From NCBI RefSeq assembly GCF_020740795.1, contig NC_067285.1, positions 81,239,342 through 81,303,341 on the forward strand: a stretch of 64,000 nt of DNA. The letters run 5' to 3'. Every line of letters starts with the position of its first letter. The first letter of the stretch is position 1. Positions 28,029 through 41,600 of the stretch are shown in pieces. The notes beneath the pieces were generated by a model. It ran no database searches and was not told the DNA's origin. It saw only the letters and a program-made list of their open reading frames with translations. A program made the position numbers and the translations under genes. The stretch is from Apus apus (lineage: Eukaryota > Chordata > Aves > Apodiformes > Apodidae).

Positions 28029-29601
28029 TTTATTAAAGTAATTTTTCAGATTTCACCCTCCCCCTCCACATATGTGCAAACTTCTTCTGACAGTAAGCCA
28101 CACACCAATTTTGAGGTGGAAAACAGATGGCAGGAAAAAAAGAGAAAGTCAGAAATTACTTTATAAATGGACACATCTTATAATACATTACAATGCTCTC
28201 TTTAGTAGCCAAATGGTTCCTGAACATTACGCTTTATGTAATATCACAAATGCACAAGATATGTTTTGAATATGATTGCAAAAACAGCAGAGCTCTGGAG
28301 CCAGGCACATGGCTTAATATTATAATAATGAGTCTACTTCAATGTAGTGGATTTTAATAACACTTTAATAATACTGGTATGAAGCCAAATTACATAATGT
28401 CCCAAAATATGAAACAAAGCTTTTATAGAGAACATAAAAGCTCACTGAAGTATAACCACATAAAAAACCAAACCAAACAACAAACAAAACAAAACAGCAA
28501 TGTTATCTAAACAAAGCCATTAGGTGTATTTAATTTTAAAAAATCAAATTAGAGAAAAGGAACTAAAATCTATTCCCAGATCTCAAGATAAAATGAAAAA
28601 GGATATAATTTTAGGCAACATTTATGAAAATGAAGGTACTATGCCAGCACTGGGAAACAAGCTAACACCATAATTACCTCTTTTGGCACAGATATGGATA
28701 TGGGTTAGTATCTCCAATTTCTCTCAGAGGACAAAAAATGATTCAGTTACCTAACAGGTTGATTTCAAGGCTGAACTCTGTTGGATTATCTAGTAACAGC
28801 TTAGACCAACCAAGTAATTTCCTCCTACACATGAAAACCAACTCCAAGTAAAAGTCCCAAAGCCAAATAGTAAAAAGCCAAATTTATTACTCCCGTAACT
28901 CCTTCCAGTTCTGTTGTCTTGGGGAAAACAAAGACTTGAAGTCACCTGTAAAGCTCAGTCCAGCACAGATCACTCTCAGAACAACTTCCCCTCTCACCCC
29001 TCCCCCTGTATGGCACTGCTAGATAGCAATTAAAAGAAAAATCAGTATTTCATTTGTTGGTTAATGCTGCAGAATATCACATGTTCTTTCAGCTGTATAA
29101 CCTTTTAAAATATTAGTGTTATGCTAGTTGGAAGATTAGTATTTGCATGGATAACATTTTTGTCCTCTATTAGGATCACCTAATTAGATTCACATTTCCA
29201 AGAGAGAGATCAACATGTATTAGGCGTATTTCACTGTACCACTGGTTACAATAAGTACTACCATTAAACTGAGTCTAAATCAATGCTGACAGCCTATCAG
29301 AGCATGTGGTGATGAATACAGCAAGAATCAGAACAGTTTTCTTTACATACATTATATTGTCTCATTTACATGTCTCTAGACTTCGTAAGCAGTTTTGATA
29401 AAGGCATTAAAATTTTTAAGTAGATTTAGATTCCACATGACAAGATGAAGTGAGTGGGACATTTTATGCCTTGGATTTCTTAGATGTCTACTTGAGCTAC
29501 AGAAGCCATTAAAAAGTTGCAAGTAATGTCAAGATGAAAGGCATTAGCAGCTTTTTAGAAAAAGATAATCACACTCTTCTAGAGACTTAATGAGACTTAA
29601 T
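28029..29601 (-). other. DCTD: Probable DCTD 3' untranslated region with candidate poly(A) signals
   Basis: The region after the TGA at 29,602 is AT-rich, without a further open frame. Minus-strand AATAAA hexamers lie at 28,883-28,888 (about 720 bases after the stop) and 28,029-28,034 (about 1.57 kb after the stop). Either could end the transcript. Nothing in the sequence alone decides between them, and the left boundary given here is the more distal one. Confidence 0.4.
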
Positions 29602-29680
29602 TCACAGAAGCTTTTGACTTGGTCTGCTGTTAATTGAATCAAAGTCGATGATGATCTTGTTACACTTTGGCTTGAATTCC
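29602..29680 (-). CDS. DCTD: DCTD terminal coding exon 6
   Basis: The last 79 coding bases read [20 protein letters not shown] followed by SQKLL and TGA (29,604-29,602). The acceptor is tattttag|GGAATTC. The [15 protein letters not shown]-terminus is characteristic of vertebrate dCMP deaminase and fixes the end of the gene. The 3' UTR follows toward lower coordinates. Confidence 0.97.
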
Positions 29681-32600
29681 CTAAAATAAAGAAAAATACA
29701 GATTAGTTAGGGAGTAGTTAAAACATTTTGCTTGCTTTAGCTTCAGCTAGATTTCTGAAGGAGAAAAAAAAAAAAAAAACCACCTCCTTAGATTCACAGA
29801 GTTTTCATCTCTATGGGAGCCAATTATAGTGCACCACACTGAGAGCAACCTGGACAAGAAAGACTTAAGACAAAAAAGACACATGGGGTGGGTTAGCCTG
29901 TACATTCTTCGGCTATTTGAGTTCATAAATTACCCAGGAGTCAAAGGATGTTTAACAACTTAGCTGTAGGTGGTGGCATCAAGTTACCAGGAAATTTTCG
30001 TTCAAATATAAATTTAAAATGTTTTAATATATATTTACAAATATAGATACACACATATGTATCCATTAAAAAAATAAATATACTGTATGTGATTTATATA
30101 TACACTTAACTGTATGTATATATAAAAGATTTTTGAAGCATATTTTGATAAATACTTCAATCACTTTTTCCTGCCAAGTTTTCAAAGAACACTTTCAAAC
30201 TTTGCCTCAATATATTAAAATATTTTTTGTGCTAGGAGAGTAAATCACATTATGTATCATACTGAGCAAAAACCATACTAGTTAAGAGGGAATCATTTAA
30301 AAATTGTAACTTTAAAACTGCAAAACTAATACTGCCACAAAATGTTTCCTTTTATGATCATTAGAGCATCTGCTACAGCAATTAGCATGGAAAGTATTTG
30401 GGGACTGAGCATGTATTTTCCAGTCTACCAGTAAACAAAGAATTATGCAAATAGTGTGGATTTAGTGCCTAATTGGGCTGTGCAGTTCAGTTCAAGAGAT
30501 TCATTAAGTACTACCTACATCATTAATAATCAATGCAAGAATGAGTAACAGTCCACACAGAAAAGCACATGCTGCTGACCACAGAAAATCAGAATACTTT
30601 GTCCAGAAGAGCAATGTGTAATGCAAGAAACGTTTATCACCCTGGAGAAGTTATGAGAATTGACTTACAAGAGAATGATTTATGCTTCTTAGTCAAATAA
30701 TCTTGGTAGACAGGAAATACACTGAAGGACTAAAACTGAATTTCAAGTACTGCTGTGTTTTTTCATGCATGTTTCTCAGCCCAGTAGGTACCTTTCATCC
30801 TAAAATTTTATCTGTCAGAATTGTTATGTTTGCAAATTTTTCAAAGCCTTTATATTAATATTGTAAAACTTTTTAGTGTTGCAAAGCCTTCCTGACTGCA
30901 TAATTAGCCTCACCCACAGCATGTTAGTGCTATCAAACTAGCTGTTGAACAGATTGTCTTTAGGCATCTCTGTCAGTGTCTTTAAAAACCCCTCTCTTCA
31001 ATCAATTTTCAGATTCTCATTACTTTAAGGCAAATATTCAAAGTTTTATCCTTTTCTCACAAGTAAAGCTGACCAAAGAAAACTGGACAGTTATAGGCAC
31101 CAAGAATCAACTATGGGTGTCTGGTTTGACACCTTCCTAAATTGACTGCAACAAAAAGATACTGAAGTTCCAATAAGGATCAGGTAATCCACAAAAAAAC
31201 CCACCTCAACTGGCCACTTCAGTCCAACTCATAACAATTCAGGTTGTAAGGGACTTCAGGAGATCATCTAGTCTAACTTTCTGCTCGGAGCAGGGTCAGA
31301 GATGACTCTTCCAAGTACAATGTAAAAAATAACCTTCACAGTCCTAATTCCACTTGGAGTCCAGAAATTCCAAATGGAGTATTCCAAACAGACCATTTTC
31401 TCATTCAAATATTACAAAATTTAAATTTAATCACACACAAGACAAAAAGAATGGTGCAACAGTTTGTCAACCCAGTATCTCTGGCAGGCATACAGAGCAA
31501 GTAATCTACAAGCACCACCAAAGAATAAATGCTGCATGATGCAAAGAAGAAAAACTTTTGTCGCAACGTTGGTCGTTCACATACTAGTTTTTTCCTTTCC
31601 AAAATAAAAAGAAATCTAATTCAAAGTCCTCTTACCTGTATGTAATACCTGCTAAATCAAACATACGGCGTGCAGCTGTCATTTCCGTAGTGTCATGATA
31701 CTTGTCAGACATAAAAATAACTTCCTTTATGCCTAAAAAAGTAATATAGCAAAAATGTTACAATTACATTGAAGAAAAAAAAAAAAAGGAATGCCATATA
31801 AAAACTAGTGCACAAAATCAGAAAAGGCAGCATTCATTCACATAGTCTAAAACTCCTTGGTACACCCCTACTTCCCAAAATACTATATATTGTGCTTGAC
31901 AATAAGGGTATGTAAGGTAGAGTTCTTTCAAAAATGTTGGAAAATTTTTCTCTCCTCTTTCATCTAAATGCAATTCAGAAAACCAGGCAGGCAAAAACAA
32001 CAGGCAGACTAGAAATTAAGCACTTTTGCTGAAGTAATTGAAAACCTACCTTTCTGTCTCTCTAATATAGATGTAATTCCCCACAAAGAATTGAAACCCC
32101 AAATCCTATTCCCCTTCCAAATGCCGAGCTATAAAAGGATGCTTCTCCCATGTTTTCTGTTTTGTAAGTAACTCCCAATCCCAGGTTCAAAACTCATAAA
32201 GGCATGCTGTCTCAAATTGCTCAATTTATGCCTAAATTAATTAAGCAGGAGAGAAGTGTAAAGGCTGACCCAAGAGAATTCACCAGCGTTTCACAGCCTC
32301 TCAACATCCTACTGTAGTTACCAGACAACATAAATAGCAATACGTTGCAATTTAATGCTGACCTAAGTGCATATGGATGAGTGACTACATGGAGAAAAAG
32401 CAGCCAATCTATCTTGAAAACCATTTGATTTTCATTCTCTAAATAAGAGAAATGTAGAATAAATACAGAATACCACCATCATTCTCCATTCCCCTCTCTT
32501 CAAACCTTACTGACCAAAATAAAGAAGTATTCTGCTCACTGCTTTCTTCCCATCCATAGCCATCAGTGGTGAGAGAAACTCCCCAGAACAGCAATCCATG

Positions 32601-35600
32601 CCAGGATTGCAAAGCTTCACTCACTGAGCAAATGACATGCTACCTTAAGCACAGACCCTAACACAACTGAAGCCTACTGCAGAAATGCCTCATCTGAAAA
32701 AGGCAACACATTTAGGCCAGCACACTTGCTGCAATGGCACAGATTTATAACAATTGTAATGAAAGACATAATTAAAGTTGGCTCATAGAAGTCTTATGAC
32801 ATTTATGAGCAAAGATATTTTAAAATCTTCAAATATCTACCATGCATCACATTCAAATTAAAATTTCATGTATACACTCCCAACAGACCTTTTGTCATGC
32901 AGAAGTTTATTTCTTTCTGCCCTACTCCATTCAATGTGTCAGAGCACAGTAAAATTGACAGTAATTATATGCAACGCCTGTGTTGTTCTTTGGCAGCTCC
33001 TGGTCTAAAAAGTTACAAACCTAAATTAGAAGCACACTTAGAATCACAGAAGATGCAATTAGCACTGGAAAATTTTTGGCACCATTCAGATGAAAAAAAA
33101 AATCCCACAAGTAGTGTCTTATGAAGTCGATGGTGCAATTAATTTAGATCTAACAGCAGCATTTTAACATCAAATACATCCACGGTAAGATACCAACGAG
33201 CAAGAAGCACTGCGGCCCTGACAAATCAAGCTGGCACTACTCCTTACCTGCCTGGATGATGAGCTTTGCACATTCATTACATGGAAATAAAGCAACATAC
33301 ATGCTGCAGCCTTTCACATCAGCTGAGTTTTTGTTCATGATGGCATTCAGTTCGGCATGGCACACTGGAGAAAAATAACATTTATAATACCATTCATTAA
33401 TCAGTCAAACTAAAAGTGTAACAATGTAACTGCTTACATTCTTTCAAAGGCAAATTGCTTGCACAGCTTGTCATAAAGAGCCAAGGAAGAAATAAAAGCA
33501 GAAATACCAAGATCAATGAAGGTCAATTGTTCTGACCAGGCTGCCGATTAGTAATGATATCATTAAGCACATTAGCATTGCCACTTGCTAACACCTATTG
33601 CAGGCAACAAAGCTGTAGGCTGTGGGCCAAGTAGTTGCAACCACCCTAAGTGAAGCAATATCTCACAGCTTCACAACTCTCTGGAGTATCTAATCGCCAG
33701 TATAAAACAGCTCATTTATGTGTTTACATGCATAGATATGAACAGTCTTATGGTTATAAGAGTGTACCGTGTGCTCTTAAAGGCAACAGAATCGTGGAGT
33801 AAAGCTGAGCAGCTCTGTCCTCTGGGTCTCAGAACGGCTCATTGCTGCTTCATGATTCTCTCACCCCAAGAATACACAAGACACACTCAACCATAAAAAT
33901 GTCCCAGCTTTAATATTAAAGTGAGTTTACAGCTCATTAAAAGGTGCCAGACTTCCCAAGCTGGAAAACAGAGTCCTCTGTTTCTCCATGGATTTGAGAT
34001 AGGCCAGCTAACAACAGACTACCCCGCCTTATTCCACCTTAACACAACAGCTCCCTCTGGACAGATTGCCCCTCAGTGTGTTAAGTCTTCACCCTGTACA
34101 CACCAGCAAATTATCTCATGTGTTACCAATACAGGTGAGAAGAGCACAGTTTCTGTGACATTCACCATGAATCTCTAAAAAAACATAATAATCTCTGCGA
34201 GAACTCCCTGTTTACTCCTAGGAATGACAGCAAGTTGCATAATTTATGTATCTGCCTACTAAGAAACCGCCTGCTGCCCTGACTTACTTCATAAACAGGT
34301 ACTGAAGTGTGATGTGGGTTTGAGCTCATCTGGAGACCTGCATGTGCAGACAACATTAGGAGTTTTTCCACTGCTTGTTTTAAATAATGGACTAAAAAAA
34401 ACCCCAACAAAAACAAGATAAAAAACAACCAGCATTTTCCTCTCCCCTGAACACATTAAACCAGGCAAAGCTATGAGCACGAGCTCTTGGTCTACTTGCT
34501 ACAATGTACTGACCTCTGTGAGACTGATGTCACCACACAAAGAATGAGTGCAGCACCTTCAATATGCAGGACCCCTTGCTAAATGGAAATGTTTTCCGTA
34601 TGTGCTAAATAAATGTCTACATGGAGTTTTCTACAGAACAGGTAACGCACTATAAATTTACAGCCTAACTCACAGCACACTACTTTCCCATGTAGACAAG
34701 TCACAAAGGACCAAACACTTGCTAAAGAAAGTGCAGTATCGACTTCTACAAGCAGTCCCCAGCATTGCCATGACCACACTGTCCACGTACATTCTCATAA
34801 ATAGTAAAGCCAGAAACTAACAAAAAAAAAAAAAAAGGAAATTAACAAAAAAGCACCCCAAACCCAAGCGCCTCTACATTAAGGCTTCTATTACTATTAT
34901 TATTTCCACTGCAACTGTAATCAGGTCACACTGTATTTTAAACATATGCCATTAAGTGCACAAGGTATACAATTCCATGAACCTATATATTTAGAAAATC
35001 CAGAAAATACATTTAACTCCAAGTACACTACTGAGTTGCACTAATCTTACGTAGCCTTCACAATAAATAGTTAGAGAATTATTTTCTGGGGTTACAGATG
35101 ATGGAGTGAAACAGAGTATCATTATTTCCACAAGTGGAACTGGGTTATGTCAACAGGACAGAAACATCACTTTTAAATTTCTTTGAACAATATACTTACG
35201 CTCCAGGCAGCAGTCTAATATACGGAGGGCTTTCAGAAAGAAGCATGACAGAATGTTTTCAAAGGCTCACAGAGCTAAAAAAAATACCCAATTCCTTCAA
35301 TAAATATTTTTCCTTCACTAAAACTCAAGAAATCTTCAGCCACAAAACCAGACAAGTTTCTTTATTACTACTACTACAAGTATCCTCCCTGCGCCAATGA
35401 GAAATGAAGGCCCTTTCCACAGACTTCTATAAACTTTCAACACCAAATCTCTTCCCAAGCAAAAACAACTCAAGCCAAAATAATTTACAGAAGATAATCT
35501 GCTGGAGCAAGGGAAAACAGAAATTCTACCTTCTGATCATCTTAACATAATCTGAAGTTAAGAATAATTACAACTCCTCAGTGTGGAAAGACAACACAGA

Positions 35601-38600
35601 GACAGTAATAAGGAAGAAACAGAGAAGAATTATTCCAAGGCAAAATGTAGTGGGTCTCCCACAAACCCAGCAGGCTTTCATTTCAAAAACAAAAGGAGAT
35701 AGATTGTTCATCAACACTATACCCTGAGTACTTCTTACTGCACTTACTGCAGAAAGTAGTACAAGACTAGAAGTTTGCATTGACTCCAGAAGTAATCTCT
35801 TTCTTTCCAATTCTATTTTTTTTTTAGTCTATTGTGCTATTAAAATACAAAAACATTTTGGCTCAGTTGTTGGAAGACTATTCTGGGAAACAATCATTAA
35901 GTGTATCTTTGTTTTATACATTTCCCTAGACATCTGCTACTGGCTCCTGTTAGGGGTGTTATGCTAGATGGTCTTTCAGACTATCCACATTAGACAAATA
36001 TGTTTAGGTTTTGTCCTATCACTCTTCATTCCCTCATCCTCATATTCCCCTCTCTGGCAGATAGGCACTGATTGTTAGCCAATTTATAGATTAAATAGTC
36101 TATTGTCTTTTTCTTATAGACCTGCCCAGCTTTGTACAGAGCATTAGTGACAGAAAACAAATCCAGAATCCAAAATCCCTCGTTAAAACTAAGTAGTTCA
36201 CATTTGGGGTGTTACAACATTTTCTAACCTGTTAAGAAATTCTATTAATAGTTATGTATTGTTCTCTCTCAAACAGTAAGATAACCTTTCACAGGTGCAC
36301 AGTATTCAGAACTCTGTGTATTTAAATAGACCGGTCAAACCAAGAATTTTACAGTATGCTATGGAAGGCTCCAGTGTTTCAGTTTTTCACAAAAATAATA
36401 TTCACATATAGCCAACATAATACTAAGTCTGCAATACTGGTTTCCATTCTGGAAAAGTGGTTTGAAAAGTATTCTCGAAAGGCTTCATTAGCTGAATAAA
36501 TAACCATGCAATGAGAAGTTAGTGTGTGCTCTGACATTCCCACTGCCTGCTACTATATTCACAAGAGGAAAAAAAACAGCAGAGGAATGACTGCTTCACT
36601 ACTGATAGCTTTAACTGCTGGTGTTTCTACCTTTTCTCATTGCATACTGCTTTCTGTTGCATATATGAGGTAGCACTCATCCTTAAGTCCACCTGTAAAT
36701 AAGAGACCCTTACGTACCCTATTAATGGTCATTTTTTTTGATTAACCACTTTAATGTGAACATGCCCTTAGTGGGTTACAGAGTCAAGAAGTACTCTTCC
36801 CCCACACTAAGTGTTCTGACTTGTGATTTCATACGAAATGGAGGACTAGTCAAAGCATTTTTCAATACTTACATGCTTGATGAAGAGCTTGGAGTATGGA
36901 CCACCATTAACGTGTCAACTTTTAAGAAGCAATCATAGAAGGAGCTGGAGGGAGTGACCTTTCTATGGGATTAATTACAAGCTAACTGAGTCAGACTATG
37001 AATTTTGAGAAATTAAGCACTAAATATGATGCTACATTTGAAAATAATACATTCCAATGCATATAGATCATCATGCAGCATTTTGAATTATTTATTATCA
37101 TGGAGACCAGTGATGAGTGGCTTTCCTCAAGGATCAATATTGGGACTGGAGCTGTTTAACATCTTTATCAGCAACACAGACAGGGGAATTGAGTGCACTC
37201 TCAGCAAATTTGCTGATGACACCAAGCTGTGTGGTTGTGGATGCCTCATCCCTGAAGGGGTTCAATGACAGGCTGAATGGCAATTTGAGCAATCTGGTCT
37301 TGTGGGAGGTGTCCCTACTCATGCATGGGCGGTTGGAGCTAGATTATCTTTGAGGTCCCTTTCAGCCCAAATCATTTTACAGTAAGTTTTTACACTGCCA
37401 TATTAACCAACTTGACAAATATTATGGGTTCCAAATTCAGATACATGGTAAAAGCACACTGTTCTTCAGCATAAACCCGGCACAGAAAGGGCTACAGGGA
37501 GTTCATTAATTGGCCCACTTCTTCACAGTGTTTTGGTAAAATCTTCACCTTTTCATGTTCATCCTTTATCCAACCCATATTTGTCCAAGCTCCACCTACC
37601 CATTAGCCTTTACTGGCTGGACCCCTGACACTGGACAAGGATCATGGAAGGGACCAAAATGTTAATGAAAGGAACGGGGTCTGGAGTGACAACCACTGGG
37701 GACAGTGGTTGATGGATCTGGAATTTGCAGAATGATATCAATCTTTTTACAGCCTTTGAGAAAGCATAGGGATTATTGCTGGCTATTGTTTAGGGGAAGA
37801 CAGGACACTGATGTTGGGCTGACTGTGCCCTGAGCCATTCTTACTACTCTCTATCTCTGTGTGCTGCAGGAAGAGCAGTCACTGTGGCCAGGACAGGGAA
37901 GCAAGGTTAACAACCCAGCCTCATAGCTTTCTCTCGTGGAAAAGGAGAACTGGGAAGCGAAGACGGCATCCACTCAACCCATTTGTGAACATCACAAAAT
38001 CTGCTGGGCGCAGACCAGAGAAGCCCCTCCCAAACCTGAGAAGCATTAGCTAATCCACTTCATTGCTCAGTTCCTCCCATCCTCCTCCAAGTTTGTTCTA
38101 CTCTTACCAGAACACAGAAGCAATTCTTAGTGCACAAGCAGAAAGAGCTAAATTATTCTTTGTGCTTCTGAATCTCCAAACTTTATAGAGATTTGATGCA
38201 TGACACCAGAATTGGACAGAATTTCATGCAGGACAAGAGAGTGAGTGGCTGTAGGTGGAGACTCTCCTGCAGAACCCCTCTCCAGCAGAAGCTTCAGCTT
38301 TGCACTGCCAAATGGAGAAAGAGAAGCACTTCTTCATAGTGCCTCATCTAGTTTTTGTGCTGTCAAAATAACAGCTTCTACAAAAGTAACATTTGACTGA
38401 ATATTTTTGAGTGTTCATCTCTAAAAAATTGACAAAAAGCTCATAATCCTAACATGAGGAAATGTTGATAGCAGTTTATTTTACACAGCAGATACTATTC
38501 AATTAGAGCATACTTTTTGTCACAGCACATATTTTATAGTATCTGAACCTGTATAAATATTTGTAAGCATATTTACCCAACATTTTCTCTATTGCTCTGA

Positions 38601-41600
38601 GGTTTTTAAATTTGCCAGTCTTTTTAATTTAAAACTCTCTTAATTAGAGACTGGTTGTCAAATGGATGTTCTTAGCAGCGACAGAGGCCATAAGAGGAGC
38701 ACAGCAACTAGCATTAATGGGAAGACTTATCTTAATAGTAGAAAAATGTAGTATTTAAAATGACCAGTGAGAGGAAACTGAGCATCATCAAATGCTTGGA
38801 TTCATCTGACAAAGAGGGCACTCATTTTTTACTCTGAAAGCCGGAATTTTGTCTAATTATTAAGAAGCTTCTGCACACGGCACTTAACACAATGCTTCAG
38901 GAAGAGCTTTTAATAAATAGCTTTTCAAAACTGGCCTTTCATTTTTCTCTATGTGCACAGAAACATCCCTGCTCCTGTCACTGACTGGCAGCCTGGAAAA
39001 AGTTCCAACGTAACAATGAAAGCCCGGTTTTATGTCGTCAAAAAAAGAGTTCTGCAGAACACCCAGTGCTTTCTGACATAACAAGTCTCTCCTACTAAAC
39101 TGTTCAAGTATACACAACAACTAGAAAGAGAAAAGTTTTAATGTCTTTCACATCTCTCACAGGGGATGCAGTGTCAATACCAGTGATCCACATCACTGCT
39201 GCTGTAATAATCCAAACGCCTTGCAAACATTTGCATCCTGAAAGGTAAAGTGAGCACTACCTACCACATATTACAGAATCACAGAATGTTAGGGCTTGGA
39301 AGGAACCTCTGGAGATCATCGAGTCCAACCCCCCTGCCACAGCAGGACCACCAGAGAACATTCTGATGCTTTCTTTCAGTAGCAGCTCAGGTTCACTTAG
39401 ATATGGATAAATACATTTTTTTTTAAATCAAGGACAACCCTTTCCCTAACACTTAGCTAAGCAGAACCCACACTTGAGGGTGGCAGGTTAGATATGCACA
39501 GTACACTGCAGCAGACATAGATAACTGAGACACTGGTGAATTTCAAACCAACAAGTTTCAAGATACAGCAAAATTTACGAGCAATGGGACTTGTCTGGCC
39601 TTAAAACAAAAGTTCAAAAAGTTACTGTTATCAAGAAGTGCACAGGGGAAGGGGGGAGGAGGAAGGGTTAAACATAGTGAAAAGAAAAGCTAGAAGAACA
39701 ACAATGGCACACACAAGAATGTATAAGCTAAGCACAAATAAATTTAGGGTGGAAAATGTATGTTTTCTAGCCATGAAACAGTGAATCTGATCAGAGCTGT
39801 ACGGTCAATGCATCCATCTGTTCTGCTAGAGCTCAATGAATTTATTATAGGATCAACTAACACTTCTGCAAAGATAGCCTCTGGGTCCAATCCCCTACTA
39901 TGTCTATGTTACTGCACACAGACAGGGCCAGGGGCCAACCGGCACAGAGTAGCTCACACCCATCCTACTCACGCCTTGCTCCATCAGCACTATTAGCACT
40001 TGGCCCTGGCTTTCCTGAAGGCTCCACATCTCAGCAGTCTCACATCTCAGAAGTCCCAAGGCACCCGATACTTATTTTGTATGTCTCAGTTGAAAGTGCA
40101 TAAAGAAATTAGATTAGTTTTTTGCAGCCCACCAGAGCGGTGTTTTCACAGCATGAAACACTGCATTGCATATCTCCCAGTCTGGCCTGAGGGATGGGGG
40201 AGAGTTAAGCATACCATCTCAGCAGGCTTTGCGTTATAGGCCTACACAGGATGACAGTTTTCTTACAGCCTTTTTTCCACCTCCCCCAGAAGACTCTGAG
40301 TGAGCGATACTCAGGCTTTGTTCTGGAGAAAGCTAGTCAGAGTGGTCCAAAACGGACAGGAACTGAGCTAATGTTTATGCCTAACCTACAACAGTACATA
40401 GAACCAGGTGGTCAGCACTGGATCCACCCCAAGCCCTTTTCTGTAGGGCTGCAGATGCATGAAGTAGCTCTAGAAGATGTCTTTCAAGTCACATGCACAA
40501 TTGTCATCAGCTTTACCTAATCAGCTACGTTGCAGCTCTAGAGATGAAGGTGTCAGCATTCCCATAAAAAGATAATGGAGCTCACGTTAAGATTGTACCA
40601 TCTCTGAACAAGCTGCTCAGGAAAAAGCAAGGATAAAAAGTTCAATTTACACAGATGCTGTGATGATTACCAAAAGCGGAAAGGAAAACATGACAGTTTA
40701 ATGAGATTTTAGCAGCAATTCTATGCGTCTCCTTACATCTACCCGAATTTTTTAAAGCAGAAGATTTTTTTTAATATATACTTGTCTAGTCTGTCAACTG
40801 TGCCACCAAGATTAATAAGAAACTGCTAGAGTTTAAATGATCCGTGAATTACAAAATAGGTCATTTATTCATCACAGCAGACACTTTATGTTACAAAGTT
40901 GTGACTTTTTAATGAGGTGAAGACTCAGATTCTTGGGGGGAAGGGCAGTAGTTAGACCAAGTCCTAGAAATTAACTTATCTCTCCAGGCTGTTAGGTTCC
41001 TTAATGCATTTTTTTTAAATCATGTACTAGAGTTTTTTTACTCTACTGCACATCTTTTGGAGCCAATGTTAACAAAACAAACAAAAAAAATTCTCAGGTG
41101 ATTTTTTACAAGGATTCCTCACAAATTCATGCATCGTTTTTAGTTTAAATTGGTCAGCTTAGATTTTAGTGCCTAGAACACGCTCCGGTCCCGGAAACCA
41201 CCCCCACTCATCTTAGTTCGGAACGAAGACCTTACAGCAGCATAAAGATTCAAACAAAATCAATATCTGTTTTCAGTACTTTATATTTAATCAGTGGTCT
41301 AACACTTGTTTCCTCACCCTATAAATAAAGAGCAATCATACCCAGTTGTACCATTACAGTACCATCACTGTATGTAAAACCAGTGCTTCTGTGCTTTAGA
41401 GCAGACTTAAGATTTGGCCAGAGCTGGCCCTGGTATCAGGAATACATGTCTTAGGAAAAAAATAATATGAAACTGTCCCAAGCTTAAGAGTTAATGTTAG
41501 AGGTTATAATTAACTGATAAACTGACAAAGTGCTGGAGTTTTAAGAACTCAAAATATGAAACTGATGAATTATGTGCTGAACCGCTGCAAACCATCTTCC

